NCBI GenBank assembly: GCA_029718625.1
Contig: CM056378.1
Location: 66,053,027 to 66,117,026 of the forward strand
Origin: Synaphobranchus kaupii
Taxonomy: Eukaryota; Chordata; Actinopteri; Anguilliformes; Synaphobranchidae
DNA: 64,000 nucleotides
Direction: 5' to 3'
This document shows, piece by piece, positions 55,854 to 63,701 of this stretch; position 1 is the first letter of the stretch, and each line of letters begins with the position of its first letter. The translations under genes and the position numbers were made by a program. Below the pieces are notes generated by a model, which saw only the letters and a list, made by a program, of their open reading frames with translations, did not search any database and was not told the DNA's origin.

Positions 55854-56028
55854 CAGTGAGCACCATAATACATAGGACAGTGACACATTTTTTGTTATTT
55901 TGGTTCTGTACTCTAGCACTTTGAGTTTAAAAGGATACAATGTCAATATGGTTGAAGTGCAGACTGTCAGCTTTAATTTGAGAGTATTTTCATCCATATC
56001 GGATGAACCATTTAGAAATTATAGAACC
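55854..56028 (+). repeat. Left terminal inverted repeat of the DNA transposon
   Basis: Runs from CAGTGAGCACC to ATTATAGAACC. It is the reverse complement of 56,399-56,573 apart from about 15 mismatches and one small indel. Confidence 0.85.
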
Positions 56029-56398
56029 TTTTGTACATAGTCCCCCCCATTTTCGGGCATCAAAAATATTGGACAGTTTAACATAATGTAGAATAAAAGA
56101 ATCATTTAAAATTTTTGGTCGCATATCCTTGGCATGCCATGACTTCCTGATGTCTGACCCAACAATATAAAAATACTCTTAATATCTTATTTTCTGGTAC
56201 TCCTACAAGCGATACTATAACCTCTCTGCATTTCAATGGATCTCTGTGGGAATTGGGGAGTGGGACTAGATTTACCTGTAAATTACACTGGAACAGTATG
56301 GAACACATGGTTGGCTAAATGGCTCTAATTCATCAAGGGTCTGATGTATCAAACACGCCTCAAACCATCATTCTGCTGCCAGATATGCAGTAGATATG

Positions 56399-56573
56399 GA
56401 TTCTATAATTTCTAAATAGTTCATCCGATATGGATGAAAATACCCTTAAATTAAAACTGACAGACTGCACTTCAGCCCCATTGTCATTGTATCCTTTCAA
56501 ACTGAAAGTGCTAGAGTATAGAACCAAAATAACAAAAAATGTGTCACTGTCCAATGAATTATGGTGCTCACTG
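56399..56573 (-). repeat. Right terminal inverted repeat of the DNA transposon
   Basis: Runs from GATTCTATAATTTC to GGTGCTCACTG and pairs with the left repeat. The most conserved stretches contain CATCCGATATGGATGAAAAT and ACAAAAAATGTGTCACTGTC. Confidence 0.85.
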
Positions 56574-56635
56574 TATGTAGCACTGTTGTAATAGCTTCAC
56601 AGTGCTGTTATATGTATGAGTGCTGCTGTGATAGC
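56574..56635. repeat. Stranded satellite remnant (about 1.5 monomers)
   Basis: TATGTAGCACTGTTGTAATA, then GCTTCACAGTGCTGTTATAT, then GTATGAGTGCTGCTGTGATA and GC. This aligns with the 42-bp monomer, with short losses of CCAGA and CCA. It is separated from the array only by the DNA transposon, so the old array edge was at about 56,635. Confidence 0.85.
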
Positions 56636-57469
56636 TCCCTCTGAAGATAAAATATGCACCTCTCTGACTGGTAGCTGGGAGCCTTATCATTTAATTGAGA
56701 CACTGATTGTACAGTGCTTTTTACAGCGAAACCAGAGATTGTATAGTAAAGAGATATGCCAACCGCATGAATATCAGGTTTCACCTTCAGGGGCGACTAT
56801 GAGCACTAAAACTGGGCTAAACAGAGGAGAATGAATGGGGGTCAATGGAAGTTTTTTCCAGAAACCCAATATCTCCAAGAGATCATTTTTTATTTTAAGT
56901 TGTAAAAAATGAAATCTTGAACCGTTTAGGAAAAAAATAACTTTTTTTCTGTGGTTATGCAAATTTGGTCATGAATATTCATGACCACTTTGGACATGAA
57001 ACTCAAAAGCAAGATGGACGGCGCCACAGCCAGCCAAAATCGTTCGGTAATAACAGCACAAGAATGACAACTACGTATGTGGATTAATAAAGTACTAGAT
57101 TTTACCGGTGGTACATTACCTTGAATCTTATAGACAAATCTGGTTTTAACAAGAATCTTCTAGTAGCTTCTAGAGAATATCTGGTTTTACTGAGCAAGCA
57201 AGAGCTACTGGCTAGTTGGCTCCCGCCAACCAGGATGGGATTGTTGACTGAGGAGCCGCCGGTAATGAATACACGTCGACTTATAATTATGTATTCATTA
57301 TAAGCAGTAGGCCGTGTAACATTGGCAGTAATACTCCAGTTACGCGAAAATATTTGAAATCGACTGTGGTGATAATTTTATAGCATTTAGCTCCATTCAC
57401 CTCCATGTATTTTTCCAGATTCTACTCTCTTTAGCAGTGCCTCAGCACTGCCTCCTGATGCTCAAAGAA
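56636..57469. other. Non-repetitive-looking AT-rich interval, no gene seen
   Basis: Only short open frames (at most 72 codons) without recognisable motifs are present. Long T and A runs and a 22-bp perfect palindrome suggest old mobile-element debris. I cannot name a family for it. Confidence 0.5.
56966..56987. other. 22-bp perfect palindrome
   Basis: The core GGTCATGAATATTCATGACC is flanked by a matching T and A, with no loop. An octamer-like ATGCAAAT lies immediately to its left (56,957-56,964). A binding site or a transposon terminus are both possible; neither is shown. Confidence 0.6.
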
Positions 57470-57507
57470 TGCCATTGCACTTTTTTATCCGCTCCATTGG
57501 AGTTGGC

Positions 57508-58038
57508 AAGGCTTTCTCTCTCTTGAAATTGAAAGAGCACCAACACGTGTGGCTAAAATTAAATAAAAACACCTTTCAATGCAAAAGTGACTTATATATT
57601 TGTGCGGCCTACATTCCCCCTTTAAAGTGACTATACTTTGATGACAATATCTTTGAAAGTCTCCATTCTAAGATCAGGCATTACCAGGCCCAGGGTAATG
57701 TCCGATTGATAGGTGATTTAAATACCAGAACAGGATCAGAGAGTGATATAGTGGATTCTGCTGGCAACAGCCACCACTACCCAAAGAAATAGCCTTCACT
57801 ATATTTTAAACAAAAATTGCAAAGAGTTAGTGCCCCTCTGCTGACTCTTATGCCTGTATATGCTTAATGGGAGGATCAGTGGGAACTCATTAGGGAGGTT
57901 CACTTGTTGTTCAGCTCTTGGGACTAGTGTAGTTGATTATGCAATTATTGAGATGGACCCCTCCTTCATTAATGCATTCACAGTCAGACCACAGACACCA
58001 CTTTCTTATCACTGCCAGATAAATGTATATTTTTAACA
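57508..58038 (+). pseudogene. LINE AP-endonuclease domain, broken
   Basis: In one frame: HVWLKLN, DLYICAAYIPP, then a stop at about 57,627. After a shift: YFDDNIFESLHSK, QGNVRLIGDLNTRTGSESD (the GD(F/L)N.RTG motif of APE endonucleases), then a stop. After another shift: NGRISGNSLGRFTC, SVVDYAIIEMDPSFINAF and TVRPQTPLSYHCQI, where the usual catalytic S-D-H is S-Y-H. At least two frameshifts and several stops make it inactive. In the family this domain nicks target DNA to prime reverse transcription. Confidence 0.75.
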
Positions 58039-58247
58039 AAGTGGACAACAGAGAACAAAAGAATCTGAGCCCTGCAAAACATTTTGGCTAAACAAGACAT
58101 TCGGATGGGCTCATGACAGTGACATAAAATTTAAAACAGCAATCAGTTCACCAGAGCCTACTCACCTTGTGACAAATCCCACCAGGGACCCCAAAAAGAA
58201 AAGTGGATTGATGAGGACTGCAGAAGTGTCAGAAACAAATTAAACAT

Positions 58248-58820
58248 ATGTCCAACCAAAAACACCATGAACCACACAATATTGAAATTAGTCAAAACTA
58301 TGCTGAAACACTGAGAGAGTATAAAACATTTTTAAGATACAAAAAACGCAACCATTATAATCAAAATCTCAGGGAAATTGTGGATTCTATTAACCAAAAT
58401 CAGTTCTGGGAACAATGGAACAAATTGAGCAAGACAAGTACATACAATCTGACCATACAAGACTGTAATATCTGGAAAAACCATTTTGAAAACCTATATA
58501 AACAAATATCACCAAAAAGTCTCAATTTTGAAAAATCCCAAGAAAAACTACAAATTATCGAATCAACTATCAAAAACAACCAGAACCCACCAGACGACCA
58601 AATCTCAATGAAAGAATTAGAAGACCAAATTAAAAAACTTAAACCTAGAAAAGCTTGTGGCCATGACAGCATCAGGACAGAAATGCGTAAACACAGCACC
58701 CCTGAGCTGCAGCAGGCCCTGCTGAAATTGTTCAATCTAGTTCTCTCCAAGCTGGCTGCGTCCCTGAGAAATGGAGCTGGGGGCTTATTTCCCCAATACA
58801 CAAGAGTGGAGACAAATTAG
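58248..58820 (+). pseudogene. LINE linker and RT fingers fragment
   Basis: This is the longest open frame left of this LINE (190 codons). The linker has FWEQWNKLSK and IWKNHFENLYKQI, and the RT entry motif is LKPRKACGHDSIRTEM followed by LLKLFNLVLS. After that the frame is lost: the expected continuation GLISPIHKSGDKLDPNNYRG is found in another frame at about 58,780-58,840. The ATG at 58,248 is just the first one in the frame, not a real start. The minus-strand frame over the same bases is a shadow. Confidence 0.78.
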
Positions 58821-58840
58821 ATCCTAATAACTATCGAGGC

Positions 58841-59362
58841 ACTGAGAGTACTGTACTACTGATCATGTTTACAACCTACAGACCCAAATTAATAAACATG
58901 TACCCCAACAAAACAAAAGAAAGATTTTTGCATGCTTTATTGATTTAAACATTTGATTTGATTTGGCAAGAAGGCGTATATTATAAGATTATCTAAAGTG
59001 GTGTAGGGGGTAAAGTCATAATTAATCATGACTTAATTAAATCAATATATGCAAACAATAAATTTGGTAAAAATTGGCAATAAAAGAACTGATCTCTTCA
59101 TTCAAGGGCGAGGTGTTAGGCAGGAATTTAACTTACCCTATTTAATATCTGTATAAACGAGTTAGCGGTGTTATTGGAACAATCTACAGTCCCTGGCCTA
59201 ACACTAAACAAGATGGAAGTAAAATTCCTCCTCTATGCTGATGACCTGGTGCTGCTGTCACCCACTGAACAGGGGCTGCAGCAGCATCTGGATCTGCTAG
59301 ATCAGTACTACCAGAACTGGGCCCTGACAGTAAACCCTAAAAAATCAAGAAATTATGATTAA
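58841..59362 (+). pseudogene. LINE RT palm fragments with YADD box
   Basis: Fragments in shifting frames: DHVYNLQTQINKHVPQ, KIFACFIDLN (family motif with the first catalytic Asp), GVRQEFNLP (a changed GVRQG box), FNICINELAVLLEQ, and FLLYADDLVLLSPTEQGLQQ. YADD, the catalytic centre, is at 59,234-59,245. A stop follows at 59,360. A deletion or shift after FIDLN removes part of the palm. Confidence 0.8.
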
Positions 59363-59966
59363 TAAAGGAAAGTAGACACATGCTCATTCTAGGAAACACC
59401 GCCCTATAACACACCCTGTTTTATGATTACCTAGGACTGAAAATCAGTCAGGAAACTTTCGTCTTGCAGTAAATTCACTGAAAGAAAAGGCCTGCATATG
59501 CAATCAGAAAAAAATTTCTAGCATGTTGATATTCCAATTGGAATTTGGTCAAAAATATTTGACAGTATAATCCTGCCAATTTTTTTATATGGAAGTGAGG
59601 TATGGGGTGCACTCAGTCAGCATGACTACATTAGATGGGATAAGCATCCAATTGAAGCCCTACATGCAGAATTCTGCAGAACAATTCTAAACATACAAAG
59701 AAAAACACCAAACAATGCATGCAGGGCTGAATGATTGATGATTTGTATTGGCTATAAACATACAAAAAAGGGAACTAAAATTCCGGATTTATCTCAACTC
59801 AAATCCCAAAACAACACTGCAGTTTCATGCACTTCAAATCCAAGAGCTGAACCCTGAAAAGACTCCACTGCTTTCAAAACACAAATCAGAATAAACCAAA
59901 CTATTAAACAAAATTAAATTCTATATCTGGAACACTGAAACAGCCAAACCAAAACACAAAACAAGC
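59363..59966 (+). pseudogene. LINE C-terminal remnant
   Basis: Fragments without a long frame: FLYGSEVWGALSQHDYIRW, KHPIEALHAEFCRTILNIQR and KTPNNACRAE, then AT-rich sequence with KLQELNPEK-like residue patterns. These fit the region after the RT in the same LINE. No poly(A) or short tandem tail is visible, so the 3' end was lost or replaced. Confidence 0.65.
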
Positions 59967-60290
59967 TTAAAGGAGAAGTTCGGTATTTACCATGTTAAGC
60001 CCTGTTATAAGGTTATTTACGATCATATACAACGGTCCATATCAACATTTTGACAAACTGTGCAGTCTTGAGATATATTGCTTTTTGCTCATGTCACAGC
60101 TAACTTACACAATGGATCTGGATGGGCATATAGAAAATCCTTCAAAAAAACACCATAAACTCTCGTTTTCAAATACGGTAAACTCACCGAGTCGTCACTA
60201 ATGTCTTCTTGTAATTTACGTTTACGTTTAAAACATGTTTTCAATGACCGTTTAAAGATTTATATAACTATTTTCATTCGCCGTACAGCC
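59967..60290. other. Left part of a possible older short DNA element
   Basis: Starts TTAAAGGAGAAGTTCGG right after the LINE. Just beyond the Gypsy element, 63,718-63,731 reads AACTTCTGCTTGAA, which is the inverse of the start with two changes in 14 bases. This would make a 355-bp non-autonomous element split by the Gypsy insertion. No clear target duplication is seen, so this is tentative. Confidence 0.35.
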
Positions 60291-61035
60291 TGTGAGGGAG
60301 TGGTAGTGGAGGACCACATGCGACCGACAGGGATTTCTTTAGGTCTTCCACGCGAGTGAAAAGACCACAAAAAGGGGGGTAGAGGAGAACTAAAGAAACA
60401 AAGGAAGGGGAGCCTTCCCGGCGAACTTTGCCGAAACGAAAAACAACCCTGTAGCAAATACAGCAAAACGCTCAAAGATGGAGCAGAAAGGAAATGACAG
60501 AATAGAATAGACCTCTACTCTGTGAATAACACAAAGTGTATAAATGAGAAGCAATAGACAGTAAGGAGAATGAAAAACCAACCCGGGAGCGCAGGTGAGG
60601 GAAATTCGCAAAAAATTAAGGGAAAAAGAGAAATGAAAACACCTCAACTCTGTACAATACAGAGTAAACAATAAAGAGGTGAACAGAGAAAAACAAAGAT
60701 ACTCCTCAGAGAGGAACAAAGGCAAAGAAAAGGCGAAATAGAAAGAGCAAAGGGAAAAAGAAAAAGACCTAACTCAAACTAACAAATTTCCTGCATTCCT
60801 TACAAAATAAGCAATGCAGCCTTCGAGCCTATACCCGTACCGGCTTGGAGAGTAGCAATAACGATACTCAAGCACCGGAAACAGGAAATGCCAAGCTTAA
60901 GTAGGCAGCCAGACACCTGACACAGGTGCAGCGGATAATAACTGGGCGAGAGGGAAAACCCGGCCAGGACGCCCTCCGGTGGCGAAAGTAAGGAACTTCC
61001 GTAGAAACGGGACGGCAACCTGAAAAACCATGACA
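60291..61035 (-). repeat. Gypsy 3' LTR (745 bp)
   Basis: On the minus strand it starts TGTCATGGTTTTTCAGG directly after the polypurine tract and ends ...CCCTCACA, giving the usual TG...CA ends. About 400 bp of it (60,598-61,035) match 63,298-63,701. The left copy has about 34 bp not present in the right one near 60,845. Confidence 0.85.
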
Positions 61036-61174
61036 GGACCCCCCCTCTAAGGGATGACCTCCGACGATCCCTCAGGACTAGCTCTGCAGAACTGATAAGT
61101 CCTGGGTCCAAAATGTTTATAGAGGGAACCCAGTAACGTTCTTCAGGGTCATAGCCCTCCCAATCTACCGTGGG
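61031..61174 (-). pseudogene. Chromodomain end fused to the integrase stub
   Basis: VDWEGYDPEERYWVPSINIL and DPGLI match the C-terminal half of a chromodomain in Gypsy chromoviruses, a domain thought to steer integration to marked chromatin. It joins the integrase stub in a different frame at GTAGATTGGGAGGGCTAT, so the integrase core and chromodomain start were deleted. The frame then runs into the LTR. Confidence 0.78.
61036..61047 (-). other. Polypurine tract of the Gypsy element
   Basis: Minus strand AGAGGGGGGGTCC-like run immediately upstream of the 3' LTR start TGTCA. In the family it primes plus-strand DNA synthesis. Its place supports the LTR boundary chosen. Confidence 0.75.
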
Positions 61175-61415
61175 AAGCAGGTAGCCCAGTGATAAAATCC
61201 AAGGCGACGTGACTCCAAGGACAAGTGGGGACGGGCAAGGGACACAACAGATCCAGAGGTGGGAGCTGAGAATTCTTGTTGCGCGCACAGACCGAACACG
61301 CAGAAACTAATTCCCGCACATCCCTCTCCATGCCCGGCCACCAAAAGCGCCTAGATAAGAACTCTCTCATCATATGAACTCCAGGATGGGCCGCCAGCTG
61401 TGAGGAATGCCCCAT
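61149..61415 (-). pseudogene. Gypsy integrase: zinc-binding domain and start of the core
   Basis: [40 protein letters not shown] and ARNKN form the HHCC zinc-binding domain. WSHVALDFITGLPASHG is the start of the catalytic core with its first Asp. The other two acidic residues are absent: after about 61,170 the sequence jumps to the chromodomain end. Confidence 0.8.
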
Positions 61416-61431
61416 TGGAGAACCTGGGACC

Positions 61432-61965
61432 TTACCCTAGAGGGGATGAATAGACAGTGAGGAGGACCCCCCCCCACAGGATCCGGGTCAGAGTGCAACG
61501 CCTTCTGCACCACAGCCTCGATCTCGCAATAACTGGTGCCAAAATCTGGGAATTAGGTAAAATGGGCTCCGGAGCAGGGTCCCTGTCTGACTGGTCAAAA
61601 ATGCGAGATAGCACATCTGGCTTCACGTTCTTAGAGCCGGTAAGTAAGTAAGAAGTTAAAGCGAGTGAAGAACAATGCCCACCAGGCTTGCGTCGTTTGG
61701 CCTGCTGGACGTATTCTAAGTTTTTGTGATCCGTCCATACAGTAAACGGATGTTCAGCCCCCTCCAATGACGCCATTCCTCTAGCGCCAGCATCACTGCC
61801 AACAGCTCCCGGTCTACTATGTCATAATTTTTCTTGGCTGAAGTAAGAGACCAAAAGAAATAAGCACACGGCGGCGGCAACTGCACTAAAAGTACGGATA
61901 AACCATCGATAAAAGTTTGCGAACCCTAGGAATCGTTGCATCTGTTTAACAGACTGTGGAACGGG
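61432..61965 (-). pseudogene. Gypsy connection and RNase H remnant
   Basis: From upstream: [20 protein letters not shown], then a deletion, then [20 protein letters not shown] and WRHW. A shift leads to [20 protein letters not shown] and SKNVKPDVLSRIFDQSDRDP. The DHKNLEY and D.LSR motifs are typical of this RNase H. The tethering region between the thumb and the Y-D-I-V motif is mostly missing. Confidence 0.75.
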
Positions 61966-62305
61966 TCAGTTCCTCACCGCTGAAACCTTTTCAGGGTCCA
62001 TTTGAACCTCTCCTTTTTTTATAATGAAACCCAAAAAGGAAACAGTGTCTGAATGAAAAGAACACTTTCGCTGCTTTGACAAAAAGTTGGGCTTTGAGAA
62101 GCGCCTCCAGAACCTGCCTGACGTGGCCGATGTGAGTAGCCAGATCCGTGGAAAAAATAAAAATATCATCCAGGTAGACAAAAACAAATTTCTCGAGCAT
62201 TTCCCGGAGAACATCATTTACTAGCGCCTGGAAGACAGAGGGGGCGCTAGTGAGCCTGAATGGCATGACGAGATATTCGTAGGGTCCGTTGTGGGTATTA
62301 AACAC
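61966..62305 (-). pseudogene. Gypsy RT palm/thumb with YLDD box
   Basis: From the deletion joint: [37 protein letters not shown] and [15 protein letters not shown] is at 62,165-62,176. A frameshift follows at about 62,080, and the domain goes on in the other frame as [20 protein letters not shown] and [12 protein letters not shown], then a stop. The usual G of MPFGLTNAP is R here. Confidence 0.82.
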
Positions 62306-62714
62306 AGTCTATACACGGTCTCAATCCCCCATCCTTCTTTTTAACAAAAAAGAAACCAGCCCCAGCTGGTGAGGTAGACGGTCTAATAAATCCATTGGCT
62401 AAGGATTCTTCGATGTACTCCTTCATAGCGAGACTCTCAGGAGCTGATAAGGAGTACAGAGCTCCCCTGGGGGGTACGGTGCCAGGATAGAGATTAATGA
62501 CGCAGTCGTAGGTTCAATGAGGTGGCAAGGTGGTAGCGCGTTGTTTGCTAAACACCTCATCAAGGTCCAAATATTTGCACGGGACGTTGCCTAAAGGGCG
62601 GCCGTCAAGAGCCGTAACAACCCGGGGCCGAATGAGACTGTGAATGGGAATCTTGTGCTCCCTGGCCCATTTGGCATCTATAAATGACCACCGCTCCGGA
62701 ATCAATAAACGCAT
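62306..62714 (-). pseudogene. Gypsy protease end and RT N-terminus
   Basis: FIDAKWAREHKIPIHSL and VVTALDGRPLGNV belong to the retropepsin domain; YLDLDEVFSKQRATTLPPH leads into the RT. An in-frame TGA at 62,514-62,516 follows, then in the same frame [40 protein letters not shown] and GGLRPCID. There the sequence jumps to a later RT part, so about 60 codons including the first catalytic motif are deleted. Confidence 0.78.
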
Positions 62715-62940
62715 CGACCTTAGTCGAACGCTTATTCCACAACAAATGGACTTGTAAAAGGGTTCTAGGGACTATGCTGAACTGTCTCGCTAGTGTCCCT
62801 GGTTCCACTAACGAGACCCCCGTTTCCCTCCAGCTTAGGACACCGAGCTCTTGTGTGCCCTTACACCGACAATATCGGCACCACTCCTCCCGCGGCTTGA
62901 CCGACAGAGGTTCACACAGAGCGGAGCTATCCACCTGCAT
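62605..62940 (-). pseudogene. Gypsy nucleocapsid remnant and protease start
   Basis: The frame holds MQVDSS, then EEWCRYCRCKGTQEL, a changed CCHC zinc knuckle. After that comes VHLLWNKRSTKVDAFIDSGA with the DSGA aspartic-protease active site (62,692-62,709). After DSGA the protein frame is lost by a small indel and continues in the 62,514-62,714 frame. A plus-strand frame over the same bases is a shadow. Confidence 0.75.
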
Positions 62941-62946
62941 GGGTTC

Positions 62947-63279
62947 CTATCTACTAGGGAAAGAGTGGGTGGAAGCAGAGTCTGGAGGCGGTACCGGAGT
63001 GAAAGAGAGATAGCGAGATGAGCGGTCCCTCTTCGCACTTCTCTCTCTCTCTCGTTCTCTGATACGGTTGTCAATGCGGATAGCTGTGGTTACCAGGGCG
63101 TCAAACGTGGCAGGTGGTTCGAACACGGCTAGGGCGTCTTTAATAGGAACAGACAGGGCGTTAAGGAACAGAGAGCTGAGCGGAGCCTCTGACCACCCTG
63201 TCTCCCCTGCCAGTGCTCGGAACACGATGGAGAACCCTGCCACGGTATCGGTGCCCTGGCGGAGACGGGTTTGTTTCAT
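62947..63279 (-). pseudogene. Gypsy gag fragment (capsid part)
   Basis: An open stretch of 110 codons with RLRQGTDTVAGFSIVFRAL, LSSLFLNALSVPIKDALA and TAIRIDNRIRERERERSAK. This is the capsid C-terminal region of fish Gypsy Gag. The N-terminal half is absent; the ATG at 63,279 is an internal methionine or chance start next to the deletion joint. The frame ends at 62,947, before the nucleocapsid part, which is in another frame. Confidence 0.8.
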
Positions 63280-63297
63280 GGCGGCTTCTTGGCACTA

Positions 63298-63701
63298 GGG
63301 AAATACGCAAAAAATGAGTAGAAGGGAAAAAGAGAAATGAGAACACCTCAACTCTGTACAATACAGAGTAAACAATAAAGAAGTGAACAGAGAAGAACAA
63401 AGGTACTCCTCAGAGAGGAACAAAGGCAAAGAAAAGGCGAAATAGAAAGAGCAAAGGGAAAGAGAAAAAGACCTAACTCAAACTAACGAAGTTCCTGCAT
63501 TTGTTATAAAGTAAGCAATGCAGTCTTCGAGTCTATACCTGTACCGGCAGGAAACGCCGAGCTTAAGTAGGCAACCAGACACCTGACATAGGTGCAGCGG
63601 ATAATAACCAGGTGAGAGGGAAAACCTGGCCAGGATGCCCTCCGGTGGCGAAAGTAAAGAACTTCCGTAGAAACGGGATGGAAACCTGAAAAACCGTGAC
63701 G
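63298..63701 (-). repeat. Gypsy 5' LTR, truncated
   Basis: Matches the 61,035-60,598 part of the 3' LTR (shared ACACCTCAACTCTGTACAAT, GTGCAGCGGATAATAAC, CCTCCGGTGGCGAAAGTAA). The terminal TG is CG here. The downstream ~307 bp of the LTR, the primer-binding site and the start of gag are missing, so LTR sequence runs straight into a gag fragment at about 63,297. Confidence 0.85.

Larger units (their letters stand above)
55854..56573. mobile_element. Non-autonomous long-TIR DNA transposon (720 bp)
   Basis: The element begins CAGTGAGCACCATAAT and ends with its inverse ATTATGGTGCTCACTG. About 175 bp at each end form inverted repeats with roughly 15 mismatches by eye. The 370-bp interior has no transposase-like frame. 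CAGTG termini and a TA at the right flank (56,574-56,575) fit a Tc1/mariner-type TA target. The left flank is GA where the satellite consensus GTTATATGTACC predicts TA, so I infer that one TSD copy mutated. The element lies inside a satellite monomer: sequence left and right of it joins to a recognisable monomer. Small frames on both TIRs (MDENTLKLKL... and its reverse) are shadows. Confidence 0.85.
57470..59966 (+). mobile_element. Decayed APE-type LINE (endonuclease and reverse transcriptase)
   Basis: Pieces of one LINE polyprotein follow in order on the plus strand: AP-endonuclease, linker, reverse-transcriptase fingers and palm, and C-terminal part. They are interrupted by several frameshifts and stops. 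The 5' start is not definable: the first confident residues are GKAFSLLKLKEHQHVWLKLN at about 57,508. The 3' boundary is set where similarity-type sequence stops at a TTAAAGGAGAAG motif. The element differs from the L2-like insert at 32.8 kb in sequence and decay. The clade is uncertain; an I/Nimb-like fish LINE is one possibility. Confidence 0.8.
60291..63701 (-). mobile_element. Deleted Ty3/Gypsy chromodomain (chromovirus-type) retrotransposon
   Basis: Read on the minus strand: partial 5' LTR, gag fragment, zinc-knuckle remnant, protease, reverse transcriptase, RNase H, integrase zinc finger, chromodomain end, polypurine tract, 3' LTR. The protease-RT-RNaseH-integrase order and the chromodomain place it in Ty3/Gypsy chromoviruses. 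The 3,411-bp length is well short of an intact element, and at least four internal deletions plus frameshifts and stops make it dead. Flanking CAGCC (60,286-60,290) and CAGCT (63,702-63,706) may be a 5-bp target duplication with one change. Confidence 0.88.

Noticed and set aside
55770..56554. Two related small proteins on the minus strand
   Set aside because: They are translations of the two inverted repeats of the DNA transposon.
1..56635. Known centromeric box or telomere repeat
   Set aside because: No CENP-B-like box and no TTAGGG runs were found by eye on either strand.
57300..57620. TAGGCCG / CGGCCTA inverted pair as transposon ends
   Set aside because: It is only 7 bases long, and the right member is part of the LINE endonuclease codons for CAAYIPP.
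60260..60725. Ser/Phe/Leu-rich minus-strand proteins
   Set aside because: They fall within the Gypsy LTR and have no domain pattern.
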